Source: Nostoc sp. C052 | Lineage (GTDB): Bacteria; Cyanobacteriota; Cyanobacteriia; Cyanobacteriales; Nostocaceae | NCBI RefSeq assembly: GCF_013393905.1 | Contig: NZ_CP040272.1 | Span: forward strand, 1,798,001-1,862,000 | Reading direction: 5' to 3' | DNA length: 64,000 bases | Shown: positions 54,349-62,685 of the stretch, in pieces | How the letters are laid out: each line of letters begins with the position of its first letter | How positions within the stretch are numbered: the stretch's first letter is position 1 | The notes under the pieces: model-generated | Databases searched by the model: none | What the model was told of the DNA's origin: nothing | What the model saw: only the letters and a program-made list of their open reading frames with translations | Made by a program: the position numbers and the translations under genes

Positions 54349-54861
54349 AGCAATAATATATTTGATATCAGCGGTCAGTAATCTTACTACATTTGTGACT
54401 ATTGTGCTAAATCTTCATAAATATAGAAGATAGTGGTTCTTTTTGGATGCAGCACGCGCTTTAGTGAGCAATATCTACGCCTAAGGTTAAGTTTATTGCT
54501 ACTGTGACGATACATACCAAGGGCTACACTTACACACTATATTTATTCGTTACAAAAATACATTCATAAAATACATTAGATTGGTTTCTTGCGTAATGAA
54601 AAATTTTTATTTAATTAAGATTTTCAAGATTGGCTGAATTTGTCGTAGATTCATAATTACGAGGAACTTAAGCTTTGACCTGAGCCTAAGTACTGTATGT
54701 AAAGACTTTGCCTGTTGCTGTTTGGGCACAGATACCGATAAAGCGTTTTATCGTTAAGCGCGGCTGTATTGTGAAAAATAAGAGTGTTTGAACATCAGCG
54801 ACTAAAGCGATCGCGATATCGTTAACAGCAGATTGAAAGTCGAAATAGTGAGACTAAGACC
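54349..54861. other. Divergent intergenic region, no gene seen
   Basis: These 513 bases contain no convincing open frame, RNA or repeat. They hold the promoter region of the SBP gene and of the small gene at 54862. Confidence 0.5.
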
Positions 54862-55188
54862 GTGAAGTATTTCTTTCTATCTGAGGGATGGGCAGTTGCT
54901 AGAGTTTGGGCATCTGATGGACTCTGGCAAATAACTGCATGGCGACGCCAACCAGATATTCAGCGAATGAATATTTGTTTAGTCGAAGAAAATGAATTGC
55001 TCTGGCTTTATCGAGTTGAAGAAGCCGTTTTAACCGTAGAAGTGAAGCCAACAACACCAGTAATTGGCAGTCAGACCATCGGTCAAGTAGTACTCAAGCG
55101 CCTGATGAGCGCCGAACAGGTAATCGAACGCCTGGGTACAGCTGAGGCGAAGTGTCAACTGCAAAATATCCAGTTGGTAGTTCAGTAA
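54862..55188 (+). CDS. Small cyanobacterial protein of unknown function
   Basis: From a GTG start at 54862, this is a 108-residue soluble protein with no signal peptide. It starts KYFFLSEGWAVARVWASDGLWQI and ends with a helix SAEQVIERLGTAEAKCQLQ followed by a strand NIQLVVQ. I do not recognise a named family. It lies 455 bases upstream of psbB on the same strand, but repeat tracts separate them, so it is probably a separate transcript. Confidence 0.7.
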   Translation: MKYFFLSEGWAVARVWASDGLWQITAWRRQPDIQRMNICLVEENELLWLYRVEEAVLTVEVKPTTPVIGSQTIGQVVLKRLMSAEQVIERLGTAEAKCQLQNIQLVVQ

Positions 55189-55642
55189 ATATGGGGCATG
55201 GGGCATGAGGCATGGAGCATTGGTTATTAATTATTCTTTCCCTGCTCCCTGCTCCCCTGCCTCCCCTTCTCCCCACTCCCCACATCAAGAAAAGATAAGC
55301 AAATTTCATCCCCAACGGGTATTGGTAGCGAAAAAACTTTGAGATGCTACGCGATCGCATCAATTTACACGCTTGCAAACAATTCCATCAATAGTTACAC
55401 TTTTTAAAACATTCTCATTTTTGCTTGGCGATGGCTACCCTACATAGGTAAACCTCCCGAAGCGAGTAAGCATTGCCAAAGCACCCACGGTGTATGACTT
55501 TTTAAGACTAAACTGTGGTAATACTCTGGCTCTGGCAATAACAAAAAACAAGAGAGAGTTTTATGAGTGGCGTTTTTCGTCTCTCATAACCTCAGTAAGA
55601 AAATTGCTTTGTAAACTAACTCATCGAGGAGGAGCGTAGTCG
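55189..55642. other. Repeat tract and psbB upstream region
   Basis: GGGGCATGGGGCATGAGGC and CCCTGCTCCCTGCTCCCCTGC units lie at 55195-55282. The remaining 350 bases hold the psbB promoter and leader; an AGGAGG ribosome-binding site at 55628-55633 precedes the psbB ATG by nine bases. No gene is seen. Confidence 0.65.
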
Positions 55643-57172
55643 ATGGGACTACCCTGGTACCGAGTACATACAGTCGTTCTGAATGATCCAGGGCGACTGA
55701 TTTCTGTACACCTAATGCACACAGCCTTAGTAGCAGGCTGGGCTGGTTCGATGGCACTCTACGAACTAGCTGTTTTTGATCCTAGCGATCCGATTCTCAA
55801 CCCGATGTGGCGTCAAGGGATGTTCGTTTTGCCCTTCATGTCACGTTTGGGCGTTACTCAATCTTGGGGTGGTTGGAATGTTACTGGTGGCCCATCAACT
55901 GATCCTGGCTTCTGGTCATTTGAAGGCGTTGCTGCCGCTCACATTGTTCTTTCCGGTCTGCTATTCCTAGCTGCCGTATGGCACTGGGTTTACTGGGATT
56001 TGGAACTCTTTAGAGATCCCCGCACTGGTGAACCCGCCTTAGACTTGCCAAAGATGTTTGGCATTCACCTGTTCTTATCTGGTCTACTTTGTTTTGGATT
56101 TGGTGCTTTTCACGTCACCGGACTATTTGGGCCGGGGATATGGGTTTCTGACGCCTATGGTATAACTGGCGCTGCCCAGGCAGTAGCACCAGAATGGGGG
56201 CCAGATGGCTTTAACCCCTATAACCCTGGTGGCATTGCGGCTCACCATATTGCCGCTGGTGTTGTTGGTATTATTGCAGGCTTATTCCACCTCACAGTTA
56301 GACCCCCCGAACGGCTCTACAAAGCCCTGCGGATGGGGAACATTGAAACAGTACTTTCTAGCAGTATTGCAGCAGTCTTTTTCGCTGCTTTCGTTGTTGC
56401 TGGTACTATGTGGTACGGTAACGCCGCCACACCCATCGAATTGTTTGGCCCTACCCGCTATCAATGGGATCAAGGCTACTTCCGTCAAGAAATTCAGCGC
56501 CGCGTCCAAACAGGCGTTGCTCAAGGTGCAACCCTTGACCAAGCTTGGTCGCAGATTCCCGAAAAACTGGCTTTCTACGATTACGTCGGTAATAGCCCCG
56601 CGAAAGGCGGTCTATTCCGTACAGGGCCGATGGTGAAGGGTGATGGTATTGCCCAATCTTGGCAAGGTCACGCCGTATTCAAAGATTCTGAAGGACGGGA
56701 ATTGACCGTGCGTCGTCTCCCCAACTTCTTTGAAACCTTCCCAGTAATTTTGACCGATGCAGATGGAATTGTCCGCGCTGACATTCCCTTCCGTCGGGCA
56801 GAATCTAAGTATAGCTTCGAGCAATCTGGTGTCACCGTTAGTTTCTACGGCGGCAATCTGAATGGTAAGACCTTTACAGAACCAGCTGATGTGAAGAAGT
56901 ATGCCCGTAAGGCTCAAGGTGGTGAAATCTTTGAATTTGACCGAGAAACCTTGAACTCTGATGGTGTATTCCGCACCAGTCCTAGAGGTTGGTTTACCTT
57001 TGGACACGCCGTATTTGCTCTGCTGTTCTTCTTTGGTCATCTCTGGCATGGTTCTCGGACAATCTACCGAGACGTATTTGCCGGTGTTGATGCGGATCTA
57101 GAAGAGCAAGTTGAGTGGGGTCTATTCCAGAAAGTGGGTGACAAGTCAACCCGCCGAAAAGAAGCCCTTTAA
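55643..57172 (+). CDS. psbB: Photosystem II CP47 core antenna protein
   Basis: This 509-residue thylakoid protein binds chlorophyll a and passes excitation energy to the photosystem II reaction centre. The start MGLPWYRVHTVVLNDPGRLI is diagnostic. Six transmembrane helices with paired histidines (HIVLSGLLFLAAVWHWVYW; HHIAAGVVGIIAGLFHL; GHAVFALLFFFGHLWHG) are visible, as is the large lumenal loop between helices 5 and 6. Its length and C-terminus (VGDKSTRRKEAL) are normal. psbT follows in the same direction. Confidence 0.99.
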   Translation: MGLPWYRVHTVVLNDPGRLISVHLMHTALVAGWAGSMALYELAVFDPSDPILNPMWRQGMFVLPFMSRLGVTQSWGGWNVTGGPSTDPGFWSFEGVAAAHIVLSGLLFLAAVWHWVYWDLELFRDPRTGEPALDLPKMFGIHLFLSGLLCFGFGAFHVTGLFGPGIWVSDAYGITGAAQAVAPEWGPDGFNPYNPGGIAAHHIAAGVVGIIAGLFHLTVRPPERLYKALRMGNIETVLSSSIAAVFFAAFVVAGTMWYGNAATPIELFGPTRYQWDQGYFRQEIQRRVQTGVAQGATLDQAWSQIPEKLAFYDYVGNSPAKGGLFRTGPMVKGDGIAQSWQGHAVFKDSEGRELTVRRLPNFFETFPVILTDADGIVRADIPFRRAESKYSFEQSGVTVSFYGGNLNGKTFTEPADVKKYARKAQGGEIFEFDRETLNSDGVFRTSPRGWFTFGHAVFALLFFFGHLWHGSRTIYRDVFAGVDADLEEQVEWGLFQKVGDKSTRRKEAL

Positions 57173-57285
57173 TTTCAGTGCTGAGTAAAGAAGTGCTGAG
57201 TTATGAGTTAAGGCTCTGACTCAGCACTCCGGTGACTCAGCATTAAAAACTTGAACTAATGGCTGGATAAAGAGGAAATCGTAAT

Positions 57286-57393
57286 ATGGAAAGCGTTGCG
57301 TACATCTTGATTTTTACTCTGTGTATAGGTACTCTCTTTTTTGCGATCGCATTTCGCGAACCCCCTCGCTTTGAGAAACCAAAAGATAAGTAG
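57286..57393 (+). CDS. psbT: Photosystem II protein T
   Basis: This 35-residue single-helix protein (MESVAYILIFTLCIGTLFFA, then IAFREPPRFEKPKDK) matches PsbT, which sits at the photosystem II dimer interface. AGAGGA lies about ten bases before the ATG. It is 113 bases downstream of psbB in the usual cyanobacterial order. The gap contains a GTGCTGAGT/ACTCAGCAC hairpin. A strong terminator follows about 30 bases after the stop. Confidence 0.96.
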   Translation: MESVAYILIFTLCIGTLFFAIAFREPPRFEKPKDK

Positions 57394-57424
57394 ATCCTAT
57401 TCCCAGATCAAGCAGATATAACGT

Positions 57425-57470
57425 TAATATCCGTTGCTACCATACTTAGTAGCAACGGATATTATTTTTT
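57425..57470 (+). terminator. Rho-independent terminator of psbB-psbT
   Basis: TAATATCCGTTGCTAC (57425-57440) and GTAGCAACGGATATTA (57449-57464) form a perfect 16-bp stem with an eight-base loop, followed by six T residues. Confidence 0.9.
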
Positions 57471-57472
57471 AT

Positions 57473-57534
57473 CTCAATACAGTTCAGATAGAGCAACAAA
57501 ACACTTGTAGAGACGGCGATTTATCGCCTCTAGA
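57473..57534 (-). repeat. REP palindrome with conserved flank, inverted
   Basis: TCAATACAGTTCAGATAGAGCAACAAAACACTT precedes GTAGAGACGGCGAT/ATCGCCTCTAG. The flank is the reverse complement of the sequence following the palindrome at 24275. Confidence 0.75.
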
Positions 57535-57546
57535 AAACCTCAATAC

Positions 57547-57578
57547 AAAAAAAAAGTGACTCTGAATTTCAGAGTCAC
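57547..57578 (-). terminator. Rho-independent terminator of gnd
   Basis: On the minus strand GTGACTCTGA and TCAGAGTCAC form a 10-bp stem with a three-base loop, followed by nine T residues. It lies about 67 bases beyond the gnd stop. Confidence 0.88.
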
Positions 57579-57644
57579 CTGTAATATTTATTCTGAAACA
57601 GTCTAAATTTTTCCCATCAATTGAGAATTTAGACCTGTGAAAGC

Positions 57645-59075
57645 TTACTTCTCGGCTTCAGCAATGGGAACCCATTCAGTATGGAAAGTCCCAGGCTTAT
57701 CGAGACGTAGGTAAGTATGTGCGCCGAAGTAGTCACGTTGTGCTTGAGTTAAGTTTTGAGGCAAGCGATCGCGGCGATAGCTGTCAAAATAATCCAAGGA
57801 GGCGCTAAATGCGGGTACTGGAATTCCCACTGTTGCAGCGGTTGCAATCACTTCCCGCCAAGCTGTCTGTCTGTCAAGAATTGTCTGCTTAAATTCGGGA
57901 GCTAACAACAGGTTAGGTAATGCTGGATTTTCGCTAAAAGCCTTCTTAATTTTATTCAAAAAGCGAGCGCGAATAATACAACCACCTTTCCAAATCCGCG
58001 CCATTTCGCCCAGATTCAAATTCCAGTTATATGTTTTGGAAGCTGTGGATAGCAGCGCCATCCCTTGAGCATAAGAACAGATTTTTGAGCAATAGAGAGC
58101 ATCGCGTACTTTATTGATAAAGTCCTTGGTTTGCCCGTCATACTTGACAGTGGGGCCTGTGAGGACTTTCGATGCTGCTACCCGCTCCTCTTTAATCGAA
58201 GAGATAATCCGGGCATTAACTGCTGCTGTAATTGTGGGAATAGAGACTCCTAATTCCAACGCAGTTTGTACAGTCCAGCGTCCAGTTCCCTTTTGACCTG
58301 CTGCGTCAACAATCAAATCCACCAGGGGTAGATTTGTGTCTGGATCAATATATGGGAAGATATTCTTCGTAATCTCAATCAAAAATGAATCGAGTTCATC
58401 GGTGGTGTTCCATTCAGCAAACACATCATGTAGCTGACTAGGATTTAACCCAGCGACATTTTTCAGCAAGTCGTAGGCTTCAGCAATTAGCTGCATATCA
58501 CCGTACTCAATGCCGTTGTGTACCATTTTTACATAGTGGCCAGAACCACCAGGGCCAATGTAGGTTACACAAGGGCCATCATCGACTTGGGCAGCAATTT
58601 TGTTGAAAATTGGTGATAGAAACTCGTAAGAGCTTGTTGTACCTCCAGGCATCAGAGATGGGCCATTCAACGCCCCTTCTTCACCGCCACTGACACCCAT
58701 ACCAAGATACCGAAGCCCAGTAGGTTCTAATTCCTGAGTGCGGCGTTCCGTATCTTCAAACCAAGAGTTGCCACCGTCGATAATGATATCGCCTTCTTCT
58801 AACAAGGGTTTGAGTTGAGCAATCACCGCATCCACTGGCTTACCAGCTTGCACCATTACTAGAATTTTGCGGGGACGTTCCAATAAAGCAACGAATTCTT
58901 CTAGAGTAAAGGCGGCTTTGACGTTCCGTCCTGTAGCACGCTGCGCCATAAACGCATCCGTTTTTTCGCGGGAGCGGTTGTAAACTGCAATTGGGAAGCC
59001 ATTGCGCTCCACGTTGAGAGCGATGTTCTCACCCATAACGGCTAATCCAATCACACCAAAGCTTTGTAGTGTCAT
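57645..59075 (-). CDS. gnd: 6-phosphogluconate dehydrogenase (decarboxylating)
   Basis: This enzyme oxidises 6-phosphogluconate to ribulose 5-phosphate and makes NADPH in the oxidative pentose phosphate pathway, the main NADPH source in the dark and in heterocysts. The NADP fold GVIGLAVMGENIALN lies near residue 6; the catalytic segment MVHNGIEYGDMQLIAEAYDLL and the IIDGGNSWFEDTERR motif are present. The ATG at 59075 gives 476 residues, the usual length; the frame stays open 40 more codons upstream to a further start but that stretch is unrelated to the family. Confidence 0.97.
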   Translation of the reverse strand: MTLQSFGVIGLAVMGENIALNVERNGFPIAVYNRSREKTDAFMAQRATGRNVKAAFTLEEFVALLERPRKILVMVQAGKPVDAVIAQLKPLLEEGDIIIDGGNSWFEDTERRTQELEPTGLRYLGMGVSGGEEGALNGPSLMPGGTTSSYEFLSPIFNKIAAQVDDGPCVTYIGPGGSGHYVKMVHNGIEYGDMQLIAEAYDLLKNVAGLNPSQLHDVFAEWNTTDELDSFLIEITKNIFPYIDPDTNLPLVDLIVDAAGQKGTGRWTVQTALELGVSIPTITAAVNARIISSIKEERVAASKVLTGPTVKYDGQTKDFINKVRDALYCSKICSYAQGMALLSTASKTYNWNLNLGEMARIWKGGCIIRARFLNKIKKAFSENPALPNLLLAPEFKQTILDRQTAWREVIATAATVGIPVPAFSASLDYFDSYRRDRLPQNLTQAQRDYFGAHTYLRLDKPGTFHTEWVPIAEAEK

Positions 59076-59259
59076 AAAAAATTTCTGGCTAACTCTTGCA
59101 GATCCTTTACCTATAAGGGTAGTCCGATATTTTCCGTTCTCCCCTAAAGAAGACCTTAAGACTTGATATAAATGACAAAAATCCACAACTAACATGGATA
59201 ATTAATTTTAAATTGTATCTAAATCAACAATTGACTGGCAAAATTTGCAAAATTGTTAG

Positions 59260-59398
59260 TTGAGGGACTGGGGATTGGGGACTGGGGACTGGGCATTAGG
59301 AAGGAATTTAATTCACTAAATTAGTTTTTCTTCCTAATACCTAATACCCAGTACCCGATCCCCAGTACCCGATCCCCAGTCCCCAATCTCTAGTCAAA
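59260..59398. repeat. Inverted heptamer repeat tract before ycf66
   Basis: GGGGATTGGGGACTGGGGACTGGGC is answered by CCCAGTACCCGATCCCCAGT repeats, with an inner ATTAGGAAG/CTTCCTAAT pair. It ends just before the AGGAG ribosome-binding site of ycf66. Confidence 0.8.
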
Positions 59399-59412
59399 GG
59401 AGTAACCAAATA

Positions 59413-60150
59413 ATGCTGGCATTTGTCCTAGCTTTGGTGGTCGGTCTTGGTAGTTTAGCCATTTACATAGCAGCTTTCTTTTTTCCAGAAATCCACCGTA
59501 AGAATGACTTTATTTGGAGTGGCGTAGGATTGTTCTACGCTTTAGTCTTATGGGTGTTTGCACCACGCATTACTGGAGGCTTGTTGCTGGGTCATGTGGC
59601 TAGTGTGGCTCTTTTGGTCTGGTTTGGCTGGCAAACTCTATCATTACGTCGGCAATTGACCCCACAGGCACAACAAACCCAAGTACCCAGTGCTGAGACG
59701 GTAAAAACTGGCATTCAAGAACAGGTGAATAAGTTGTCCCTTCAGGAACGGCTGGGCCAGTTGCAAAAAGGTCTGGGTAGCACCTTCAGTGGCGCGAAAG
59801 ACAAGGTGCAGCAGACTGTGAGTAAAAAGACACCCACAACCCCCAAACCTGAAGATATTACTTCTGTACTGTCAGAGAAACCTGCTATTGAGATTATTGA
59901 CAAAACTATTGTCATACCAGAACCAGCAGCAGAAGAGACAGTTACTACCGACACCGAAGCAAAAACTGAGATTGTACCGGAAGCGATTCCCCCACATCCC
60001 CCATCTCCTGAATTGGTGGAAGCAGCGCAACCAGATTTTGAAATTGAGGATAAGCAACCGATTCCCGTAGAAGACGTTGTGCTAGATGCGTTACTCGCTC
60101 CCCCAGCGGAAACGCCACCTGAGCAAATACCGCCTAATCAAGGTAGTTAA
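59413..60150 (+). CDS. ycf66: Ycf66 family protein
   Basis: The N-terminal 80 residues hold three hydrophobic helices with the family pattern IYIAAFFFPEIHRKNDFIWSGVGLFYALVLW and GGLLLGHVASVALLVWFGWQTLSLRR. The C-terminal two thirds are polar and low in complexity, rich in Pro, Glu and Thr, as in other long cyanobacterial members. The family is conserved in cyanobacteria and some plastids, with no settled function. ATG at 59413 has AGGAG about nine bases upstream. Confidence 0.93.
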   Translation: MLAFVLALVVGLGSLAIYIAAFFFPEIHRKNDFIWSGVGLFYALVLWVFAPRITGGLLLGHVASVALLVWFGWQTLSLRRQLTPQAQQTQVPSAETVKTGIQEQVNKLSLQERLGQLQKGLGSTFSGAKDKVQQTVSKKTPTTPKPEDITSVLSEKPAIEIIDKTIVIPEPAAEETVTTDTEAKTEIVPEAIPPHPPSPELVEAAQPDFEIEDKQPIPVEDVVLDALLAPPAETPPEQIPPNQGS

Positions 60151-60155
60151 ATTCC

Positions 60156-60195
60156 GTGAAACCCACCGTTAACCTAATATAATGTTAGGTTTCAC
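60156..60195 (+). terminator. Possible terminator of ycf66
   Basis: AACCTAA and TTAGGTT flank a seven-base loop, with outer GTGAAAC/GTTTCAC arms. No long T-run follows, so the assignment is tentative. Confidence 0.45.
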
Positions 60196-60266
60196 TTAAC
60201 TTGTTTGAATGTTCTGCCACAAATCGGCTGCAACAAACCTAGATAAATGACCAACATTAGTTGCAA

Positions 60267-60392
60267 TACTTGTCGGGTTTTGGGGAAAAGGGGAAGGTGG
60301 GGCCCCAAGAAGGGGATAAGGGGCGGGGGAAAAGGGAAAGAAAAAACCTTTAACCCTTCCCCTTTAACCTTTTCCCCAACCCAAATTCTGAG
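60267..60392 (+). repeat. G/A-rich hairpin element, copy 2
   Basis: It begins TGTCGGGTTTTGGGGAAAAGG, continues GTGGGGCCCC and GGGGATAAGGGGCGGGGG, and ends CTTTAACCTTTTCCCC. This is the reverse complement, with few changes, of the block at 18246-18365. Confidence 0.78.
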
Positions 60393-61194
60393 TTCAAAAT
60401 GCAAAACCCGAGTAGTATTGACATTAGTTGTTGCGATGCCCACGGCGGCAAGCTACGCAACATCTGCACCGATAATGAGGTTTTATCGGATCTTTAAATT
60501 TTGTGAAGCTACTAAATAATTCCATGAATGAACCCTGTCTAGGGTGCGCTTATGCTGCCAGAAATCAAGAACGTAGACGCAAAGCGGCTTGCCGCAGGCT
60601 ACCGCTAAGTGTGCCAAGTACGCCTTCTCTACGAGAGGCTTGTCTGCGACACCTCCGCGAACGCCAACGCGAAGTGTCTCCGACAGGAGAAGAGAAGAAA
60701 TAAGAAATATAAGAGATTTGGCGCAGCTTGACAAAGAAACAGTATAAGTGACTCAACATCAAAATCTGAGATTCTTCAAGAAAAGCTTGACTTGCCTTAT
60801 CTAGCCTTGTAGGATATTTTCTATCATCTCATTAACTCCCGTAAACCGATAGGCTTACAGTATTTTGTAACCTATCTTAGCTTTGGGAGTTTCTTCAATG
60901 GCTGTTTAATCAACGAAAACAGTATGTAAGTAAAGCATACTTTTTTGTTTTTGAACAGAATAGAGGCCTATTTAATTATAGGATTTTGTAGTCTCTTGAG
61001 AGTCTTTACACTTAGTCTCAAGCAGCGATCGCAGATATTTTGAATAACTATTTTGTAACCTTGATCTTTTTAAAACTGAATCAATTATTTGTTGCTTTCA
61101 AGTTAAAGATTTTATCAACGCTAGCTGCAAGATTAGCATCGTGCTTGCGTTCTGGTATCGATTTTCAACGCTATATATTTCAGAGAGAAAAACA

Positions 61195-62433
61195 ATGATC
61201 AAGATTGAAGAAAAAGTTCTAGACTCCACATTCCAGTTTTCGGCTCCTGTCACCGCGAACTCTCCAGAACTCCAAACCCTTTTCGATTTTATTGCTTTGG
61301 GAGCTGCCGAACGCGATCGCGATCGCATCCTTCCTTATGATGTGGTCGAACTGATCCGGCGTTCGGGATTGGGTGCATTGCGAATCCCTGTTGCTGAGGG
61401 TGGCGGCGGTAGCAGCGCGCGCGAACTGTTCGAGGTCGCCATTCGGCTGGGAGATGCTGACCCAAACGTTGCTCACATTGTACGGAATCATTTCTCTGTG
61501 ACAGAGCGGATTTTGCGCTCAGAACGCACTCCCCGGAATCGTCGATGGCTGAAAGCTGTTGTCGATGGTGCAATCATCGGCCTCGCTTCCACTGAACTGG
61601 AGGTTAAGCGAGCTGGTGGCGGCCAAGTTGCGAATACAAAATTGACACCTGACGACAATGGTTATCGTCTGAACGGGACGAAGTATTACAGCACTGGAAG
61701 CCTTTATGCAGATTTGATATTTGTGCGTCTATTAACACCCAATGACACCGTAGCGACAGCGCTTTTGCCAACCAAACGCGAGGGGATTGACCTTGTGGAC
61801 GACTGGGATGGCTTTGGGCAAAGGCTGACTGGTACAGGAACGACTACATTCACAAATGTCCGCGTAGAAGCAGATGAAGTTATTCTTGAGACAGATACAG
61901 ACAAGGACAACTTGCCATATAATATAGTTCCCCAATTATTTCTGACTGCAATTAACGCTGGCATTATTCGCAGCGTTCTCCGCGATGCAACGGCACTGAT
62001 TCACAAACGACCCAGAACCTTTTACCATGCTACAACCGAGCAAGCCGCAGATGACCCAATTTTACAGCAGACCGTTGGTCAGATTGCCAGTAACGCTTTT
62101 GCCGCCGAAGCGATCGTTCTAGCCGCCGCCGAGGTTCTCGATCGCCTTCCTGCTGCTCAAGCTCAGGGTGAAGAATCTGAGACAGCTGTAGCGCTGGCAG
62201 CTTCTTTGAGTGCAGCCAAGGCAAAATTAATTGTTGATGAATTAGCGCTAAAATCAGCCACTTTGTTATTCGAGGTTGGCGGCGCTTCTACAACCAAGAA
62301 AAGCTCCAACTTTGATCGTCATTGGCGCAATGCACGCACCCTGGCATCTCATAATCCAGGTCACTTCAAAGCTCGTGCGATCGGGAACTACGAGATCAAC
62401 GGTACACCACTGCCGACGCGAGGATTTTTCTAA
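61195..62433 (+). CDS. Acyl-CoA-dehydrogenase-fold flavin monooxygenase, SfnB/DszC-like
   Basis: This 412-residue protein has the N-terminal helical domain (LPYDVVELIRRSGLGALRIP), the central beta-domain (IGLASTELEV... GYRLNGTKYYSTGSLYADLIFV, then GIDLVDDWDGFGQRLTGTGTTTFTNV) and a C-terminal helical domain ending FEVGGASTTKKSSNFDRHWRNARTLASHNP. The last segment is typical of reduced-flavin-dependent monooxygenases that attack sulfur compounds (SfnB, DszC) rather than true acyl-CoA dehydrogenases. ATG at 61195 follows CAGAGAGA; an ATG-less extension upstream is unlikely. It probably takes part in use of organic sulfur. No partner flavin reductase or sulfonate transporter is adjacent. Confidence 0.88.
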   Translation: MIKIEEKVLDSTFQFSAPVTANSPELQTLFDFIALGAAERDRDRILPYDVVELIRRSGLGALRIPVAEGGGGSSARELFEVAIRLGDADPNVAHIVRNHFSVTERILRSERTPRNRRWLKAVVDGAIIGLASTELEVKRAGGGQVANTKLTPDDNGYRLNGTKYYSTGSLYADLIFVRLLTPNDTVATALLPTKREGIDLVDDWDGFGQRLTGTGTTTFTNVRVEADEVILETDTDKDNLPYNIVPQLFLTAINAGIIRSVLRDATALIHKRPRTFYHATTEQAADDPILQQTVGQIASNAFAAEAIVLAAAEVLDRLPAAQAQGEESETAVALAASLSAAKAKLIVDELALKSATLLFEVGGASTTKKSSNFDRHWRNARTLASHNPGHFKARAIGNYEINGTPLPTRGFF

Positions 62434-62442
62434 AGCTAAGTT

Positions 62443-62600
62443 TTTAATGCAATACGGTGTTTTTAATGCAATACGGTTCGGTTAAAGCAAGAGACGCGAT
62501 AAATCGCCGTCTCTACAATAATCAGGCTTGTCATCAAAAACCTTATCCGAACCATATTGAGGGTTTTGTTGCTCATTCTGAAGTGTATTGCTTTACTGGG
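62443..62600 (+). repeat. REP palindrome with diverged conserved flanks
   Basis: Two direct copies of TTTTTAATGCAATACGGT (from 62434 on) precede AGAGACGCGAT/ATCGCCGTCTCTAC (62490-62516), and TTGTTGCTCATTCTGAAGTGTATTG follows. It is a longer, diverged relative of the unit at 24275-24345. Confidence 0.65.
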
Positions 62601-62639
62601 TACTGGGCAAGAAAATATGAGTAAGATTTTCTTGGGGTT

Positions 62640-62685
62640 TGAATCCCCAGTCCCCAATCCCCAATCCCCAATCCCCAGTTCAATT
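62640..62685. repeat. CCCCAAT heptamer tract at the 3' end of the kinase gene
   Basis: Four to five CCCCAATC/CCCCAGTC units lie directly against the stop codon of the histidine kinase gene. Confidence 0.75.

Larger units (their letters stand above)
60151..61194. other. Long intergenic region, repeat-rich
   Basis: No convincing gene is seen in 1044 bases. It holds a likely terminator of ycf66 (60156-60195), an inverted copy of the G/A-rich element (60267-60392), and a dense patch of dispersed short repeats at 60540-60700 (CGTAGACGC, GCGGCTTGCCGC, CTCTACGAGAGG, CGCGAACGCCAACGCGAAG). The last 400 bases are AT-rich and contain the upstream region of the monooxygenase gene. Confidence 0.6.

Noticed and set aside
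60503..60762. Overlapping short open frames on both strands
   Set aside because: They fall in a dense patch of short palindromic repeats and share no protein features.
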